Shown here: positions 49,521 through 58,619 of the stretch, piece after piece
Numbering within the stretch: position 1 is the first letter of the stretch
How the letters are laid out: every line of letters begins with the position of its first letter
Assembly: GCF_008195825.1 (NCBI RefSeq)
Contig: NZ_CP043329.1
Location: forward strand, 1,612,001-1,676,000
DNA from: Pedobacter aquae
GTDB taxonomy: Bacteria > Bacteroidota > Bacteroidia > Sphingobacteriales > Sphingobacteriaceae
Reading direction: 5' to 3'
Length of the DNA: 64,000 bases
The notes under the pieces: generated by a model
Told to the model about the DNA's origin: nothing
Seen by the model: only the letters and a program-made list of their open reading frames with translations
The model's database searches: none
Translations under genes and position numbers: made by a program

Positions 49521-49551
49521 CAAAGGTGAAAATATTTTTTCAATCTGCAAA
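49521..49551 (-). promoter_or_regulatory. rRNA promoter P2
   Basis: Minus strand TTTG (49551-49548), 19 bases, then CACCTTTG (49528-49521), one mismatch to TAnnTTTG. Confidence 0.6.
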
Positions 49552-49664
49552 TTAATTTAATAAAAACTTATCAACATTTATTTTTAACATTTAACTCGGA
49601 AAAATCGGTTTAAACTATAAATAAGCTAGTTTTCAAAGCATCACTTCCATCGCGAAAGCGGATG

Positions 49665-49696
49665 CAAAGGTGTGATATTTTATTGGTGTATGCAAA
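49665..49696 (-). promoter_or_regulatory. rRNA promoter P3
   Basis: Minus strand TTTG (49696-49693), 20 bases, then CACCTTTG (49672-49665); it begins just 17 bases after the mutS stop. Confidence 0.6.
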
Positions 49697-49712
49697 TAAA
49701 AAAGTAAAAAAA

Positions 49713-52343
49713 TCAGGAGTTTTTTAGAACACGCTGAATTTCATCAAGTTTCATTAAAGCTTCTACTGGAGTAAGGGTATTTACGTCTAGATTATTGAGC
49801 ACATCTCTTATCTTAATAAGCACAGGATCTTCTAAAGCGAACATTTGTAATTGTACTGCTTGTTTCTGCATTTTCATGATACTAGCTTTTACATGCTCGC
49901 CTCCAGTACGTTCGTTTTCTAATCTTTTTAAGATTTCATTAGCCCTGTTTAGAACTTTTGGAGGCATACCTGCCATTTTAGCCACATGAATCCCAAAACT
50001 ATGTTCACTTCCGCCTGGAACTAGCTTTCTTAAAAAGATGACTTTATTACCAACTTCTTTGACGGTTACGTTATAATTTTTTACTCGATTAAAGGAATTG
50101 GTTAGCTCATTTAACTCGTGATAATGCGTAGCAAATAGTGTTTTTGCTTTATAAGAAGGATGATTATGTAGATATTCTGCTATTGCCCAAGCAATAGAAA
50201 TACCATCATAAGTAGATGTACCTCGCCCTATTTCATCTAGAAGAATGAGACTTCTATCAGATAAATTATTGAGAATACTGGCTGTTTCATTCATTTCTAC
50301 CATAAAAGTAGACTCGCCGGAAGATAGATTATCTGAAGCGCCAACTCTAGTGAATATTTTATCTACTATACCAATGGAAGCTTCTTTAGCAGGGACAAAG
50401 CACCCCATTTGTGCCATAAGGACAATAATACCTGTTTGTCTTAATAGAGCCGACTTACCGGACATGTTAGGCCCGGTTATGATGATGATTTGCTGAGTTT
50501 CATCATCTAAATAAACGTTATTGGTAATATACTCTTCTCCTAAAGGCAGCTTATTTTCTATTACAGGATGCCTACCTCCTTTAATATCTAAGATTTTAGA
50601 ATCATCAATTACAGGACGATTGTAGTAGTATTTCTGAGAAATTGTTGCAAAACAAAGCAACACATCTAATTGAGCAATTAAATGCGCATTTAACTGTATG
50701 GGTTTTATATATTCTGTAACTGTTACAAGGAGTTCATTAAAAAGTTGAGTTTCTAGAATATGTATTTTCTCTTCTGCACCAAGAATTTGATCTTCGTATT
50801 CTTTTAGCTCGGGCGTGATATACCTTTCTGCATTTACCAAAGTTTGTTTTCTTATCCACTCTTGAGGAACTTTATCTTTATGTGTATTGCTTACTTCGAG
50901 GTAATAACCAAAAACATTATTAAAAGCTATTTTAAGAGAAGATATACCTGTTATTTCTGCCTCTTTCTTTTGTAATTGAAGTAGATAGTCTTTTCCTCCA
51001 TAGGATATTTTACGTAGTTTATCTAGCTCTTCATTTAAGCCATCGGCCATGACTTTACCTTTAGAAATTAGAACAGGAGGATCTTCTTGAAGCTCTCGTT
51101 CTATTTTTTCTTTGATTGAGGAACAAGTATTTATTTGCTCGGCTATTCTTTTAACAGACTCTTGAGGTGTTTGCTCACAAATATTTTTTACTTCTTGAAT
51201 TGCTGTTAAAGCTCTTTTAAGTTGAACAATTTCTCGTGGATTGGCTTTCTGCAAACCTATTTTAGAAATTAGTCTTTCTAAATCGCCAATTTGGCGAATA
51301 TAAGTTTGTAATTTTTCTCTAAGCTCTGGATTATCAAAAAAATATTGAACCACATTGAGTCTTTCCTCAATAGGCTTTTTATTTTTAAGTGGCATAACTA
51401 CCCAATTTTTTAGCATGCGGGCCCCCATAGCGCAGGATGTTTGATCTAGAACATCAATTAAAGTTTGTGCATTATCATTAGATGAGCCAATGAGTTCAAG
51501 GTTTCTGACTGTAAACCTATCTAACCACATATACCTATCTTCCTCTATTCTGGAAATATTGGTGATATGTTGAAGCTGTCTATGCTCTGTCTCATTTAAA
51601 TAATGTAAACAAACACCTGCTGCAATAATACCCAGATTGAGTTTTTCTATACCAAAACCTTTTAGCGATTTAACTTCAAAATGTTTTAAAAGGGTTTCTT
51701 GAGCATAATCTATGGTAAAAGCCCATTCATCTAGTGCATAAGTATAATACCTATCGCCAAAAAGCTCTTTAAAATCTTGCTGTTTACTTTTAGCGAATAT
51801 AATTTCATTGGGTTTATATCCTTGTAAAAGCTTATCTATATATTCTGCATTACCTTGTGCAGTTAAAAACTCGCCAGTAGAAATATCTAAAAATGCAACG
51901 CCAAGCGTTTGTTTATCAAAATGAAGCGTTGCTAGAAAATTATTAGATTTTTGTTGAACGATATTATCACTGTAAGCTACGCCTGGGGTGATAAGCTCGG
52001 TTACACCTCTTTTAACAATTCCTTTTACCGATTTAGGATCTTCCAACTGATCGCAAATAGCAACACGCTGGCCTGCTCTTACCAATTTAGGTAAATAAGT
52101 TTCTATGGAGTGATGTGGAAAACCAGCTAATTCTATATGTGAAGCAGAGCCATTTGCTCTTTTTGTGAGCACAATACCAAGGATTTGAGATGCTTTTACT
52201 GCATCTTCTCCGAAGGTTTCATAAAAATCTCCTACTCTAAAAAGTAATAATGCACCCGGATATTTAGCCTTTATCTGGTTGTATTGGGTCATTAAAGGAG
52301 TTTCTTTTATACTTTTTGTTGCCAATTTGCTCGCTTTTATCAA
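49713..52343 (-). CDS. mutS: DNA mismatch repair protein MutS
   Basis: An 876-residue mismatch sensor. Domain I has the mismatch wedge in [16 protein letters not shown] (Phe/Glu motif near 39). Connector, lever and clamp domains follow. The ATPase has Walker [28 protein letters not shown], Walker [17 protein letters not shown] and ATHYHEL. The C-terminus ends in a short dimer helix. It reads toward the rRNA operon on the same strand. Confidence 0.97.
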   Translation of the reverse strand: MIKASKLATKSIKETPLMTQYNQIKAKYPGALLLFRVGDFYETFGEDAVKASQILGIVLTKRANGSASHIELAGFPHHSIETYLPKLVRAGQRVAICDQLEDPKSVKGIVKRGVTELITPGVAYSDNIVQQKSNNFLATLHFDKQTLGVAFLDISTGEFLTAQGNAEYIDKLLQGYKPNEIIFAKSKQQDFKELFGDRYYTYALDEWAFTIDYAQETLLKHFEVKSLKGFGIEKLNLGIIAAGVCLHYLNETEHRQLQHITNISRIEEDRYMWLDRFTVRNLELIGSSNDNAQTLIDVLDQTSCAMGARMLKNWVVMPLKNKKPIEERLNVVQYFFDNPELREKLQTYIRQIGDLERLISKIGLQKANPREIVQLKRALTAIQEVKNICEQTPQESVKRIAEQINTCSSIKEKIERELQEDPPVLISKGKVMADGLNEELDKLRKISYGGKDYLLQLQKKEAEITGISSLKIAFNNVFGYYLEVSNTHKDKVPQEWIRKQTLVNAERYITPELKEYEDQILGAEEKIHILETQLFNELLVTVTEYIKPIQLNAHLIAQLDVLLCFATISQKYYYNRPVIDDSKILDIKGGRHPVIENKLPLGEEYITNNVYLDDETQQIIIITGPNMSGKSALLRQTGIIVLMAQMGCFVPAKEASIGIVDKIFTRVGASDNLSSGESTFMVEMNETASILNNLSDRSLILLDEIGRGTSTYDGISIAWAIAEYLHNHPSYKAKTLFATHYHELNELTNSFNRVKNYNVTVKEVGNKVIFLRKLVPGGSEHSFGIHVAKMAGMPPKVLNRANEILKRLENERTGGEHVKASIMKMQKQAVQLQMFALEDPVLIKIRDVLNNLDVNTLTPVEALMKLDEIQRVLKNS

Positions 52344-52522
52344 TTTGCTAAGTTATAAAAGTATGTTGTGCCTTTAATATATGTTGAAAATTTATAAAAA
52401 AGTGGAAAGCACATATAGTCATATTTATATAGCAAGTAGATATGTTTAAAACTTAAAAATGTTTATTGATTGATATTTAGTTGTAAAATGATTTATTTTC
52501 GTAAAAAATTATCATCCTTATT

Positions 52523-53413
52523 ATGAATATAAAATTAAGTCTGATTGGACTTTTAACAGTTACTTTATTTTCAAACTGTAACTCTACAACCTCTAAAAGT
52601 TTGTCTACAGATTCTGCTACTACTGAGAACACTACTTTAAGCAGCGAAGCGGCAGATACAGAAACTGTACAAAAGGAACGTAAACCTGCTGATGCAAAAA
52701 CTATTTTAGCAAGAAAACAAGTTCCTATCTTATGTTATCATCAAATTAGAGATTGGAAAGCAAGTGATTCTCAATCTGCAAAAGATTACATAACGCCAGT
52801 AGCTACTTTTAAAGAGCATATAAAAATGTTGGCTGACAGCGGCTATACTAGTATTTTGCCCGAGCAATTGTACAATTATTTGATTTATGGTGATGCTTTA
52901 CCTAAAAAACCTGTTATGATTACTTTTGATGATACTGACTTAGACCAGTTTGAAGTTGGAAAGAAAACTTTGGATAAACATGGGTTTAAAGGTGTTTATT
53001 TTATTATGACGGTTGCTATTGGCAAACGTGGAAAGGTGAAATATATGGATAAAGCCCAAATTAAACAATTGGCTGATGAAGGTAATACCATTGGTAGCCA
53101 TACCTATGACCACCAAAATGTTAAAAAATACCAAGGTGAAGATTGGGTTACTCAGATAGAAAAACCAACTAAAACTTTAAAAGAAATAACTGGAAAAGAT
53201 ATTACCTATTTTGCTTATCCTTTTGGTTTATGGAATAAAGAAGCTATTCCCGAATTAAAGAAAAGAGGGATGAAAGCTGCCTTTATTTTATCAACGTCTA
53301 GAGATGAGCAAGATCCTTTATACACCATAAGAAGAATAATTGCTAGTGGTTTTTGGAGTGCTAAAACTTTACATAATAGTATGGTGAATTCTTTTTCTGA
53401 AAAGAGGAATTAA
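52523..53413 (+). CDS. Polysaccharide deacetylase lipoprotein (NodB fold)
   Basis: A 296-residue envelope protein. The lipoprotein signal ends LFSNC (Cys at 19), then a Ser/Thr-rich linker. The NodB domain starts near 70 (VPILCYHQIRDW). Motif 1 reads MITFDDTDLDQ instead of TFDDG, with both metal/catalytic Asp present. Motif 2 SHTYDHQNV has the His pair, and motif 3 FAYPFGLWNKEAI follows. It probably removes N-acetyl groups from a glycan; the substrate is unknown. Confidence 0.9.
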   Translation: MNIKLSLIGLLTVTLFSNCNSTTSKSLSTDSATTENTTLSSEAADTETVQKERKPADAKTILARKQVPILCYHQIRDWKASDSQSAKDYITPVATFKEHIKMLADSGYTSILPEQLYNYLIYGDALPKKPVMITFDDTDLDQFEVGKKTLDKHGFKGVYFIMTVAIGKRGKVKYMDKAQIKQLADEGNTIGSHTYDHQNVKKYQGEDWVTQIEKPTKTLKEITGKDITYFAYPFGLWNKEAIPELKKRGMKAAFILSTSRDEQDPLYTIRRIIASGFWSAKTLHNSMVNSFSEKRN

Positions 53414-53446
53414 AAATTAAAAAGGGAAAATTAAAAATTAAAAAGA

Positions 53447-53487
53447 AAAAAGCGGCGTTTTCATAGAAAAAAAAGCCGCTTTTTTTA
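53447..53487. terminator. Terminator between deacetylase and DUF4249 genes
   Basis: AAAAAGCGGC (53447-53456) and GCCGCTTTTT (53475-53484) with flanking A and T runs; can serve both convergent genes. Before it, 53410-53443 is a direct repeat of TTAAAAATTAAAAAG type. Confidence 0.85.
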
Positions 53488-53502
53488 TGGTTCTCGTATT
53501 GT

Positions 53503-54291
53503 TTACCTCACTCTAAACACTATTTTATCTGAAGTATGAGTGCTAAAATAACCTAAAGCGCCATTGCTAAGATTAGTATCAGGGTTTGCAGGGGAGACAG
53601 GCGGGCCTCCATTCCCTCCTATTTGGGTTATAGCAAAAAAGTAACGATAAATTTCTGGGGTAATGTTTTGAAAATCAATCATGATTTCATCGCCTGAAAC
53701 AATCTCCGGATCATCGGTAAAAATGGTATTCTCGATATAGTTACCGTTATTAAATCTATCGCTATCTACATAAAAGTTATTGATTTTTTTACTATTGATA
53801 CTGATGACGTAGTTGTAAGCATTAACTTCTTGTGCTGGATCTTGATAGTGTACTTTTACGTACTTTCTGGTTTCTCCAAAGAAGGTGACTTCAGATACAG
53901 ACAAAGAGTCTAATGTTACTTTATTAGGCATTTTAGACGTTGCTGTATAGGTTTTACCATTCACGGTTACACTTAAATTATAAGTTTTACCATAGCCTCC
54001 TTTAAAAATAATTGAGCGGTAAACACCTGGCTGGTCTTCTGTAAAAGTTAAAGTTGGACCACCAGTTTCTGTTACCCTAACTGTTGCATTTCTTATTGGC
54101 ACTGTTTGAAATGACTGATTAAAAGGTACTGTTTGCGACAGATATATGGTTTGCCTTTCTGTTCTATCGGTTATTGCGGCTTCTATAACTACTGCTGGCT
54201 CTTGCTCTTTAGTATCTATTTCTATAACTTCTTCACAGGAAGTAAGCGCTAGTATGCTTAAAAAAACTAAGATGAATATATTGTTTCTCAT
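53503..54291 (-). CDS. DUF4249 lipoprotein
   Basis: A 262-residue surface or periplasmic lipoprotein: signal ending ALTSC (Cys at 19), then the DUF4249 start EVIEIDTKEQEPAVVIEAAITDRTERQTIYLSQTVPF and beta-rich domains. It lies five bases after the TonB receptor gene, which is the usual pairing of this DUF; the two probably form one outer-membrane uptake unit. Ligand unknown. Confidence 0.9.
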   Translation of the reverse strand: MRNNIFILVFLSILALTSCEEVIEIDTKEQEPAVVIEAAITDRTERQTIYLSQTVPFNQSFQTVPIRNATVRVTETGGPTLTFTEDQPGVYRSIIFKGGYGKTYNLSVTVNGKTYTATSKMPNKVTLDSLSVSEVTFFGETRKYVKVHYQDPAQEVNAYNYVISINSKKINNFYVDSDRFNNGNYIENTIFTDDPEIVSGDEIMIDFQNITPEIYRYFFAITQIGGNGGPPVSPANPDTNLSNGALGYFSTHTSDKIVFRVR

Positions 54292-54295
54292 GATT

Positions 54296-56641
54296 TTAAA
54301 ATTTGAAATTCCAAGTTACAGATGGGATGACACCAAATAATGCCGTTTTAATTACTTGTGTTTGAGCAGGATTGTTAGGGTTTTCTTCATAACTTAATGA
54401 GAAAACATTTTTTCTATTATAAACATTATAAATACCAAAAGACCAGCTTGATTGATATTTTTTACCAGGCTTGCCTTCTAGCGTTGCAGAAAAATCAAGT
54501 CGGTGATAATCTGGTGCTCTGTAGGCATTTCTTTCTGAATAGTAAAAAACAGTTGTACCACCTAATTGATATTTACCTTCTGGCGCTGTTATGGCGTTAC
54601 CTGTGTTGTAAACAAAAGTTGAAGAAAGTGTCCAACGTTTGCTTGCTTTATAAATACCTACCAGAGAGATATCATGTGTGCGATCTTGAAATGCGTTAAA
54701 CCATTTCCCGTTATTGATTTGATTAAACTGTCTTTCTGTTTTTGATAAGGTATAACCTATCCAGCCGTTAAAATCACCAAATCTTTTTTTCAAGAAAAGC
54801 TCTATACCGTAAGCTCTTCCGTCACCATATAATAAATCTGCTTCAACGTTTTGATTTCCTCTTAAATCGGTACCGTTTCTATACTCGATTTGGTTTTGCA
54901 TCCATTTGTAATAAACCTCGGCAGAGAACTCGTAAGTATTATCTTTAAAATTACTAAAATAACCTAGGGCAACTTGGTCTGCAATTTCTGGTCGGGTATT
55001 ATTACTACTTAAAATATAAATATCTGTTGGAGAAGTTGCTGTTGAGTTAGACATGAGGTGTAAATTCTGTGTATTTCTGGTATAAGAACCTTTTACAGAT
55101 TTAGTCTCATTAAACTGATAACTTGCAGAAAGCCGAGGTTCTAGATTGAGGTAGGATTGTACAACTTCACCAGCGCTATAAAATGTTGAGTTTATTTCAT
55201 TTCCATCACTATCATACTCTTTAAAATTACCTGCACCAAGCAAAGCAAAAGAGCTTAATCTTAAGCCATAGGCTAGATTAAAATTATCTGATGCTTTCCA
55301 TTCATCAGAAACATAAATAGCAGTTTCTATTCCTCTTCTATTTTCTACCATAGCCGGATTAACGCTTGAATTTTCGCTTGCAGTAATTCTACCTGGTTCT
55401 ATTGTATGATGAATAGCATTAATACCAAAGCGGATATCGTGGTTATTTAAGGCATATTGAAAATCTTGCTTGAGGTTAAAGTCTCTGATGATAGAGCTCA
55501 CTTTGAAATCATTCCCTTCTAATTGATTTTCGATGACATAATCGTAATTAGAATAAATGAAAGAGGTATTAGAGAACAATCTGTTAGAGAAAATATGGCT
55601 CCAACGTAACGTAGCGGTGGTATTTCCCCAATCAAAACCAAAAGCTTGGTTTAAACCCAGTTTATCTCTACCAAAATACCCGGATAAGTAAAGGGTATTT
55701 TTATCGTTCAGTTTAAAATTGGTTTTGGCGTTTAAATCGTAAAAAAACAAGGTATTACCTCTTAGAGATGTATCAGGTGCGAAGGCTAAAAAAGCATCGG
55801 CGTAGGTTCTTCTTCCGCTAATCATGAAAGAACTTTTTTCTTTTTGGATTGGGCCTTCTACTTTTAAACGTGAAGATATTAAGCCTATACCGCCTTCTGC
55901 TGTAAAGTTATTTTTATTACCATCATTCATCCTGATATCTAAAACAGAAGATAATCGTCCGCCGTATTGTGCTGGCATACCACCTTTATAAACGGTAACA
56001 TCTTTTATAGCATCAGAATTGAAGGTGGAGAAAAAACCTAAAAGGTGTGAAGCATTGTAAACAGGTGCTTCATCTAACAAAATTAAATTTTGGTCTATAG
56101 CGCCTCCACGTACATAAAAACCAGAATTTCCATCGCCAGCAGGCTTAATACCGGGTAGTAATTGTAAGGTTTTTAAGATGTCACGTTCTCCAAATAAAAC
56201 CGGAATACTTTTAATATCCTTTACATCTAACTTTTCTACACCCATTTGTGGGTTGGTTACATTATCATTTCTTTTTACCGAGCTTACAACAATTTCTTCT
56301 AATTGCGCTGCTGGTTCTAAACTAAAATCGAGTTTTAGATTGGTGTTTAAATCTATTTTTCTGATAATAGGTTTGTAACCAACATAGGTAATAGCTAAAT
56401 CATATGTACCTTGTGGTAAAGAAATAGAGAAGTAGCCATAGGCATTTGTTGTAGTGCCTGCTTGTTTTATTCCGCTTAATTTAACACTTGCACCTATTAA
56501 TGTTTCCCCGGTTTGGCCATCAGTAATAACACCATTTAAGCTATATATTTTTTGCGCAGAAGCAGAAAAAGTAAAAATTAACAAGAATAGGGTAAATGCA
56601 ATATTTTTAAAACACATATTTAAAGGGCGAATAATTTTCAT
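54296..56641 (-). CDS. TonB-dependent outer-membrane receptor
   Basis: A 781-residue receptor: signal peptide (to about 29, ASAQ), carboxypeptidase-regulatory-like domain (GVITDGQTGETLIGASVKLSG...TYVGYKPI), plug domain (LKTLQLLPGIKPAGDGNSGFYVRGGAIDQNLILLDEAPVYNASHLLGFF) and a 22-strand barrel ending FGVIPSVTWNFKF, with the aromatic last residue. It imports a ligand using TonB energy. Co-transcribed with the DUF4249 lipoprotein gene. Confidence 0.94.
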   Translation of the reverse strand: MKIIRPLNMCFKNIAFTLFLLIFTFSASAQKIYSLNGVITDGQTGETLIGASVKLSGIKQAGTTTNAYGYFSISLPQGTYDLAITYVGYKPIIRKIDLNTNLKLDFSLEPAAQLEEIVVSSVKRNDNVTNPQMGVEKLDVKDIKSIPVLFGERDILKTLQLLPGIKPAGDGNSGFYVRGGAIDQNLILLDEAPVYNASHLLGFFSTFNSDAIKDVTVYKGGMPAQYGGRLSSVLDIRMNDGNKNNFTAEGGIGLISSRLKVEGPIQKEKSSFMISGRRTYADAFLAFAPDTSLRGNTLFFYDLNAKTNFKLNDKNTLYLSGYFGRDKLGLNQAFGFDWGNTTATLRWSHIFSNRLFSNTSFIYSNYDYVIENQLEGNDFKVSSIIRDFNLKQDFQYALNNHDIRFGINAIHHTIEPGRITASENSSVNPAMVENRRGIETAIYVSDEWKASDNFNLAYGLRLSSFALLGAGNFKEYDSDGNEINSTFYSAGEVVQSYLNLEPRLSASYQFNETKSVKGSYTRNTQNLHLMSNSTATSPTDIYILSSNNTRPEIADQVALGYFSNFKDNTYEFSAEVYYKWMQNQIEYRNGTDLRGNQNVEADLLYGDGRAYGIELFLKKRFGDFNGWIGYTLSKTERQFNQINNGKWFNAFQDRTHDISLVGIYKASKRWTLSSTFVYNTGNAITAPEGKYQLGGTTVFYYSERNAYRAPDYHRLDFSATLEGKPGKKYQSSWSFGIYNVYNRKNVFSLSYEENPNNPAQTQVIKTALFGVIPSVTWNFKF

Positions 56642-56680
56642 TGATAACTAAAAAAAAGCTATACAGTTTTAAGAAAAATT

Positions 56681-57088
56681 TTATTTCTCTTGATTATTGA
56701 TGTTTTCTAAATCCATAAGCTCTAGTTTAAGAGCATTTGCGGAGATTTGTATCTCTCTGAAAGATAAAAACAAAGAAATCATCAGTAAAAATAAACTTAA
56801 ACCAAAAACATATTGTGCTAAAACTGTAAGGTTATAGTAGATAAGAAACATACATAAAACACAAAAGAAAAAGCTTAAAATACCAAAGCCTTGCATGTTA
56901 CGAATTAAGAAAATACGCTTTTTAATGTTTAGAAGCTGAGCTAAAAGATTTTCACTTCTGTTTTCTAGATAAACGCTTTTCATGCTTCTAACTAAACTGG
57001 CTAATGCTAAAAACCTGTTGGTGTAAGCTAATAAAAGCAGTGAGATAGCCGAGAACAATAATGCAGGTGTGGTTAAAGTAAATTCCAT
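56681..57088 (-). CDS. DUF2721 membrane protein
   Basis: A 135-residue protein with three membrane helices (about 8-24, 65-88, 92-110) and a cytoplasmic loop rich in Arg/Lys (NRFLALASLVRSMKSVYLENRSENLLAQLLNIKKRIFLIRN). This is the DUF2721 layout. Function unknown. It follows the GreA-like gene by two bases. Confidence 0.75.
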   Translation of the reverse strand: MEFTLTTPALLFSAISLLLLAYTNRFLALASLVRSMKSVYLENRSENLLAQLLNIKKRIFLIRNMQGFGILSFFFCVLCMFLIYYNLTVLAQYVFGLSLFLLMISLFLSFREIQISANALKLELMDLENINNQEK

Positions 57089-57090
57089 TT

Positions 57091-57546
57091 TTAATAGATA
57101 CTTAATATTTTTATTTCTTTACTATTTAAGACCAATGTATCATTCATTTGTTTTCCTTGAAGGTTTTTCCCTAGCGGGGATACTGGAGAAATAACAAATA
57201 TCTTAGATTTATTGATGTTTACTTCGCCTAGCGCTACAGTAATAAAAAAATAACCCATAGACGTTTTTACATAACTACCAGGTATTATTTTATCTGATTT
57301 TTTATTGATAGCGATATTTTTAAGCGTAAATAACTGCTGATTTGCATCTGCTAGTTGCTTCTCTAAACGGTTAATTTCTTGTTGCAACATTTCTCTGCTG
57401 GTTTCATATTTATCACCCATGCTACTTTTGGTATCGTTTTTGGATGATTCTTTAACGCTTTCTATGCTGCTTTTAATTTCTGTAATTTTCGAATTTAAAA
57501 CAGTTAAACAAGTATTAAATACTTCTTCTTTTGTGGCTTCCATCAT
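57091..57546 (-). CDS. GreA/GreB-like protein
   Basis: A 151-residue protein with a long helical start (coiled coil, about 15-85, SREMLQQEINRLEKQLADANQQLFTLKNI) and a C-terminal FKBP-like domain (PGSYVKTSMGYFFITVALGEVNINKSKIFVISPVSPLGKNLQGKQMNDTL), as in transcript cleavage factors. The acidic tip of real GreA is not evident, so it is more likely a Gre-fold protein of other use. Starts MMEATKEE. Confidence 0.7.
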   Translation of the reverse strand: MMEATKEEVFNTCLTVLNSKITEIKSSIESVKESSKNDTKSSMGDKYETSREMLQQEINRLEKQLADANQQLFTLKNIAINKKSDKIIPGSYVKTSMGYFFITVALGEVNINKSKIFVISPVSPLGKNLQGKQMNDTLVLNSKEIKILSIY

Positions 57547-57599
57547 TTTTCTTAGAAGCTATAAAAGTGGATAAAAATTAAATTAAAATCATCACTACT

Positions 57600-57746
57600 A
57601 TGAAATCTTTTATTTTAATAGCTTTTTGCTTCATTTTTTTGGCAGCTTGCCAGCAGAATAAACCTAATAATCCAGGAATTCCTTCTAATAATATGCCCGC
57701 AGACTCTGTACCGGGTGTTGATAGTTTAACGAGGGATAGTTTGTAG
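57600..57746 (+). CDS. Small lipoprotein
   Basis: A 48-residue ORF: MKSFILIAFCFIFLAACQQN, a lipoprotein signal with Cys at 17, then a Pro/Asn/Ser-rich tail of 31 residues. Such mini-lipoproteins are common in Bacteroidota. It is divergent from the GreA-like gene; no function can be named. Confidence 0.65.
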   Translation: MKSFILIAFCFIFLAACQQNKPNNPGIPSNNMPADSVPGVDSLTRDSL

Positions 57747-57935
57747 GTTGTTAGTTGGTTAGGTTGTTAGGTGGTTAGGTGATTGGTGGGTTAGGTGGTT
57801 AGTTGGTTAGGTTGTTAGGTGATTAGGTTGTTAGTTGGTTAGGTTCTTAGGTGGTTTGGATGTTAGGTGGCTAGGTTGTTAGTTGGTTGGTTTGTTAGGT
57901 TGTTAGGTGATTGCCTGGTTAGTTGGTTAGGTGGG
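57747..57935 (+). repeat. G/T-rich minisatellite
   Basis: About 190 bases made almost only of G, T and A on the plus strand, in variants of GGTTAGGT, TGTTAGGT and TAGTTGGT. Strong strand bias, no ORF. It follows the small lipoprotein stop directly. Confidence 0.75.
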
Positions 57936-57940
57936 AATAT

Positions 57941-57968
57941 CATAGCCTTTGATGATTTAAAGGCTATG
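57941..57968. terminator. Hairpin between repeat tract and diiron gene
   Basis: CATAGCCTTT (57941-57950) and AAAGGCTATG (57959-57968), a perfect 10-bp stem with eight-base loop; only a weak T-run follows, so termination is likely but not certain. Confidence 0.6.
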
Positions 57969-58003
57969 AATAATAATTTTATTAAAAAAATTTTAGAGAG
58001 CCA

Positions 58004-58615
58004 TTAGCTGGCTAATTCTAAATCTAATTGTTGTATCCAATTATTAAATAATTCTTGTTCTATTTCTACTGCCTTTTTAGCGTGTACTTCCCAATCTGTA
58101 GAGAAATTTTTAAGTTGAGCTAACATTTCTTCTAAATGGCCCTCTTCTTCTGCTATAATAGATTTTACATTTACTTTACTACCCGCTGCACTCAACTCGT
58201 TTTGGTAAATTGGGTAAATTTCATCGGCTCTTACTTCAATAGCGTAAGTTACCAGTAAATAAGCTGCAAACTTTAAATCTTGTCCTTTTAAGTTCAAAGT
58301 ATCTTTCAAGTATTTACAAACTTTAACATCTAACAAGCCCAAATAATATTTACTTGCAGCAGGCGCTAATAAATGCTGGTCGTGATAATTTGGACAAATA
58401 TCTGTAGCAATTTTTTCTATTTGCTTTTTAAGATAATAAGCGTGTCTGTGTTCTTCAGCGGCATGTTTTAAAATAATTAAGCTAACGTTTTTCTTATCTT
58501 CAGAAGCCGATATTTTTCTTGCCCCGGCATTTTCCATAAAAGAAAGTGTATTTAGCCATTTTGCATGTGTGGTAGCATTGGCAACCACTTTGTTTAGTAT
58601 TTTTTGTAAAGCCAT
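58004..58615 (-). CDS. Ferritin-like diiron protein next to bioA
   Basis: A 203-residue, all-helical protein I cannot name. The six ligands of a ferritin-type diiron site are in order: Glu28 (SFMENAG), Glu55-x-x-His58 (HAAEEHRHAY), Glu127 (YAIEVRADE) and Glu157-x-x-His160 (IAEEEGHLEEM). This suggests a four-helix carboxylate-bridged iron protein, so an oxygenase, oxidase or iron/oxygen sensor. It starts four bases after the bioA stop and must share its mRNA, hinting at a role in biotin synthesis or its precursor. That link is inference. Confidence 0.75.
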   Translation of the reverse strand: MALQKILNKVVANATTHAKWLNTLSFMENAGARKISASEDKKNVSLIILKHAAEEHRHAYYLKKQIEKIATDICPNYHDQHLLAPAASKYYLGLLDVKVCKYLKDTLNLKGQDLKFAAYLLVTYAIEVRADEIYPIYQNELSAAGSKVNVKSIIAEEEGHLEEMLAQLKNFSTDWEVHAKKAVEIEQELFNNWIQQLDLELAS

Positions 58616-58619
58616 ATCT

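Larger units (their letters stand above)
49179..49712 (-). other. rRNA operon leader and promoter region
   Basis: About 530 bases between mutS and 16S. No protein gene is seen. It holds three spaced -7/-33 promoter pairs and a boxA-like site, all directed toward 16S; each is listed separately. Confidence 0.75.

Noticed and set aside
57747-57935. Possible CRISPR array
   Set aside because: Units are short, vary in length and sequence, and have no spacers; no cas genes are present.
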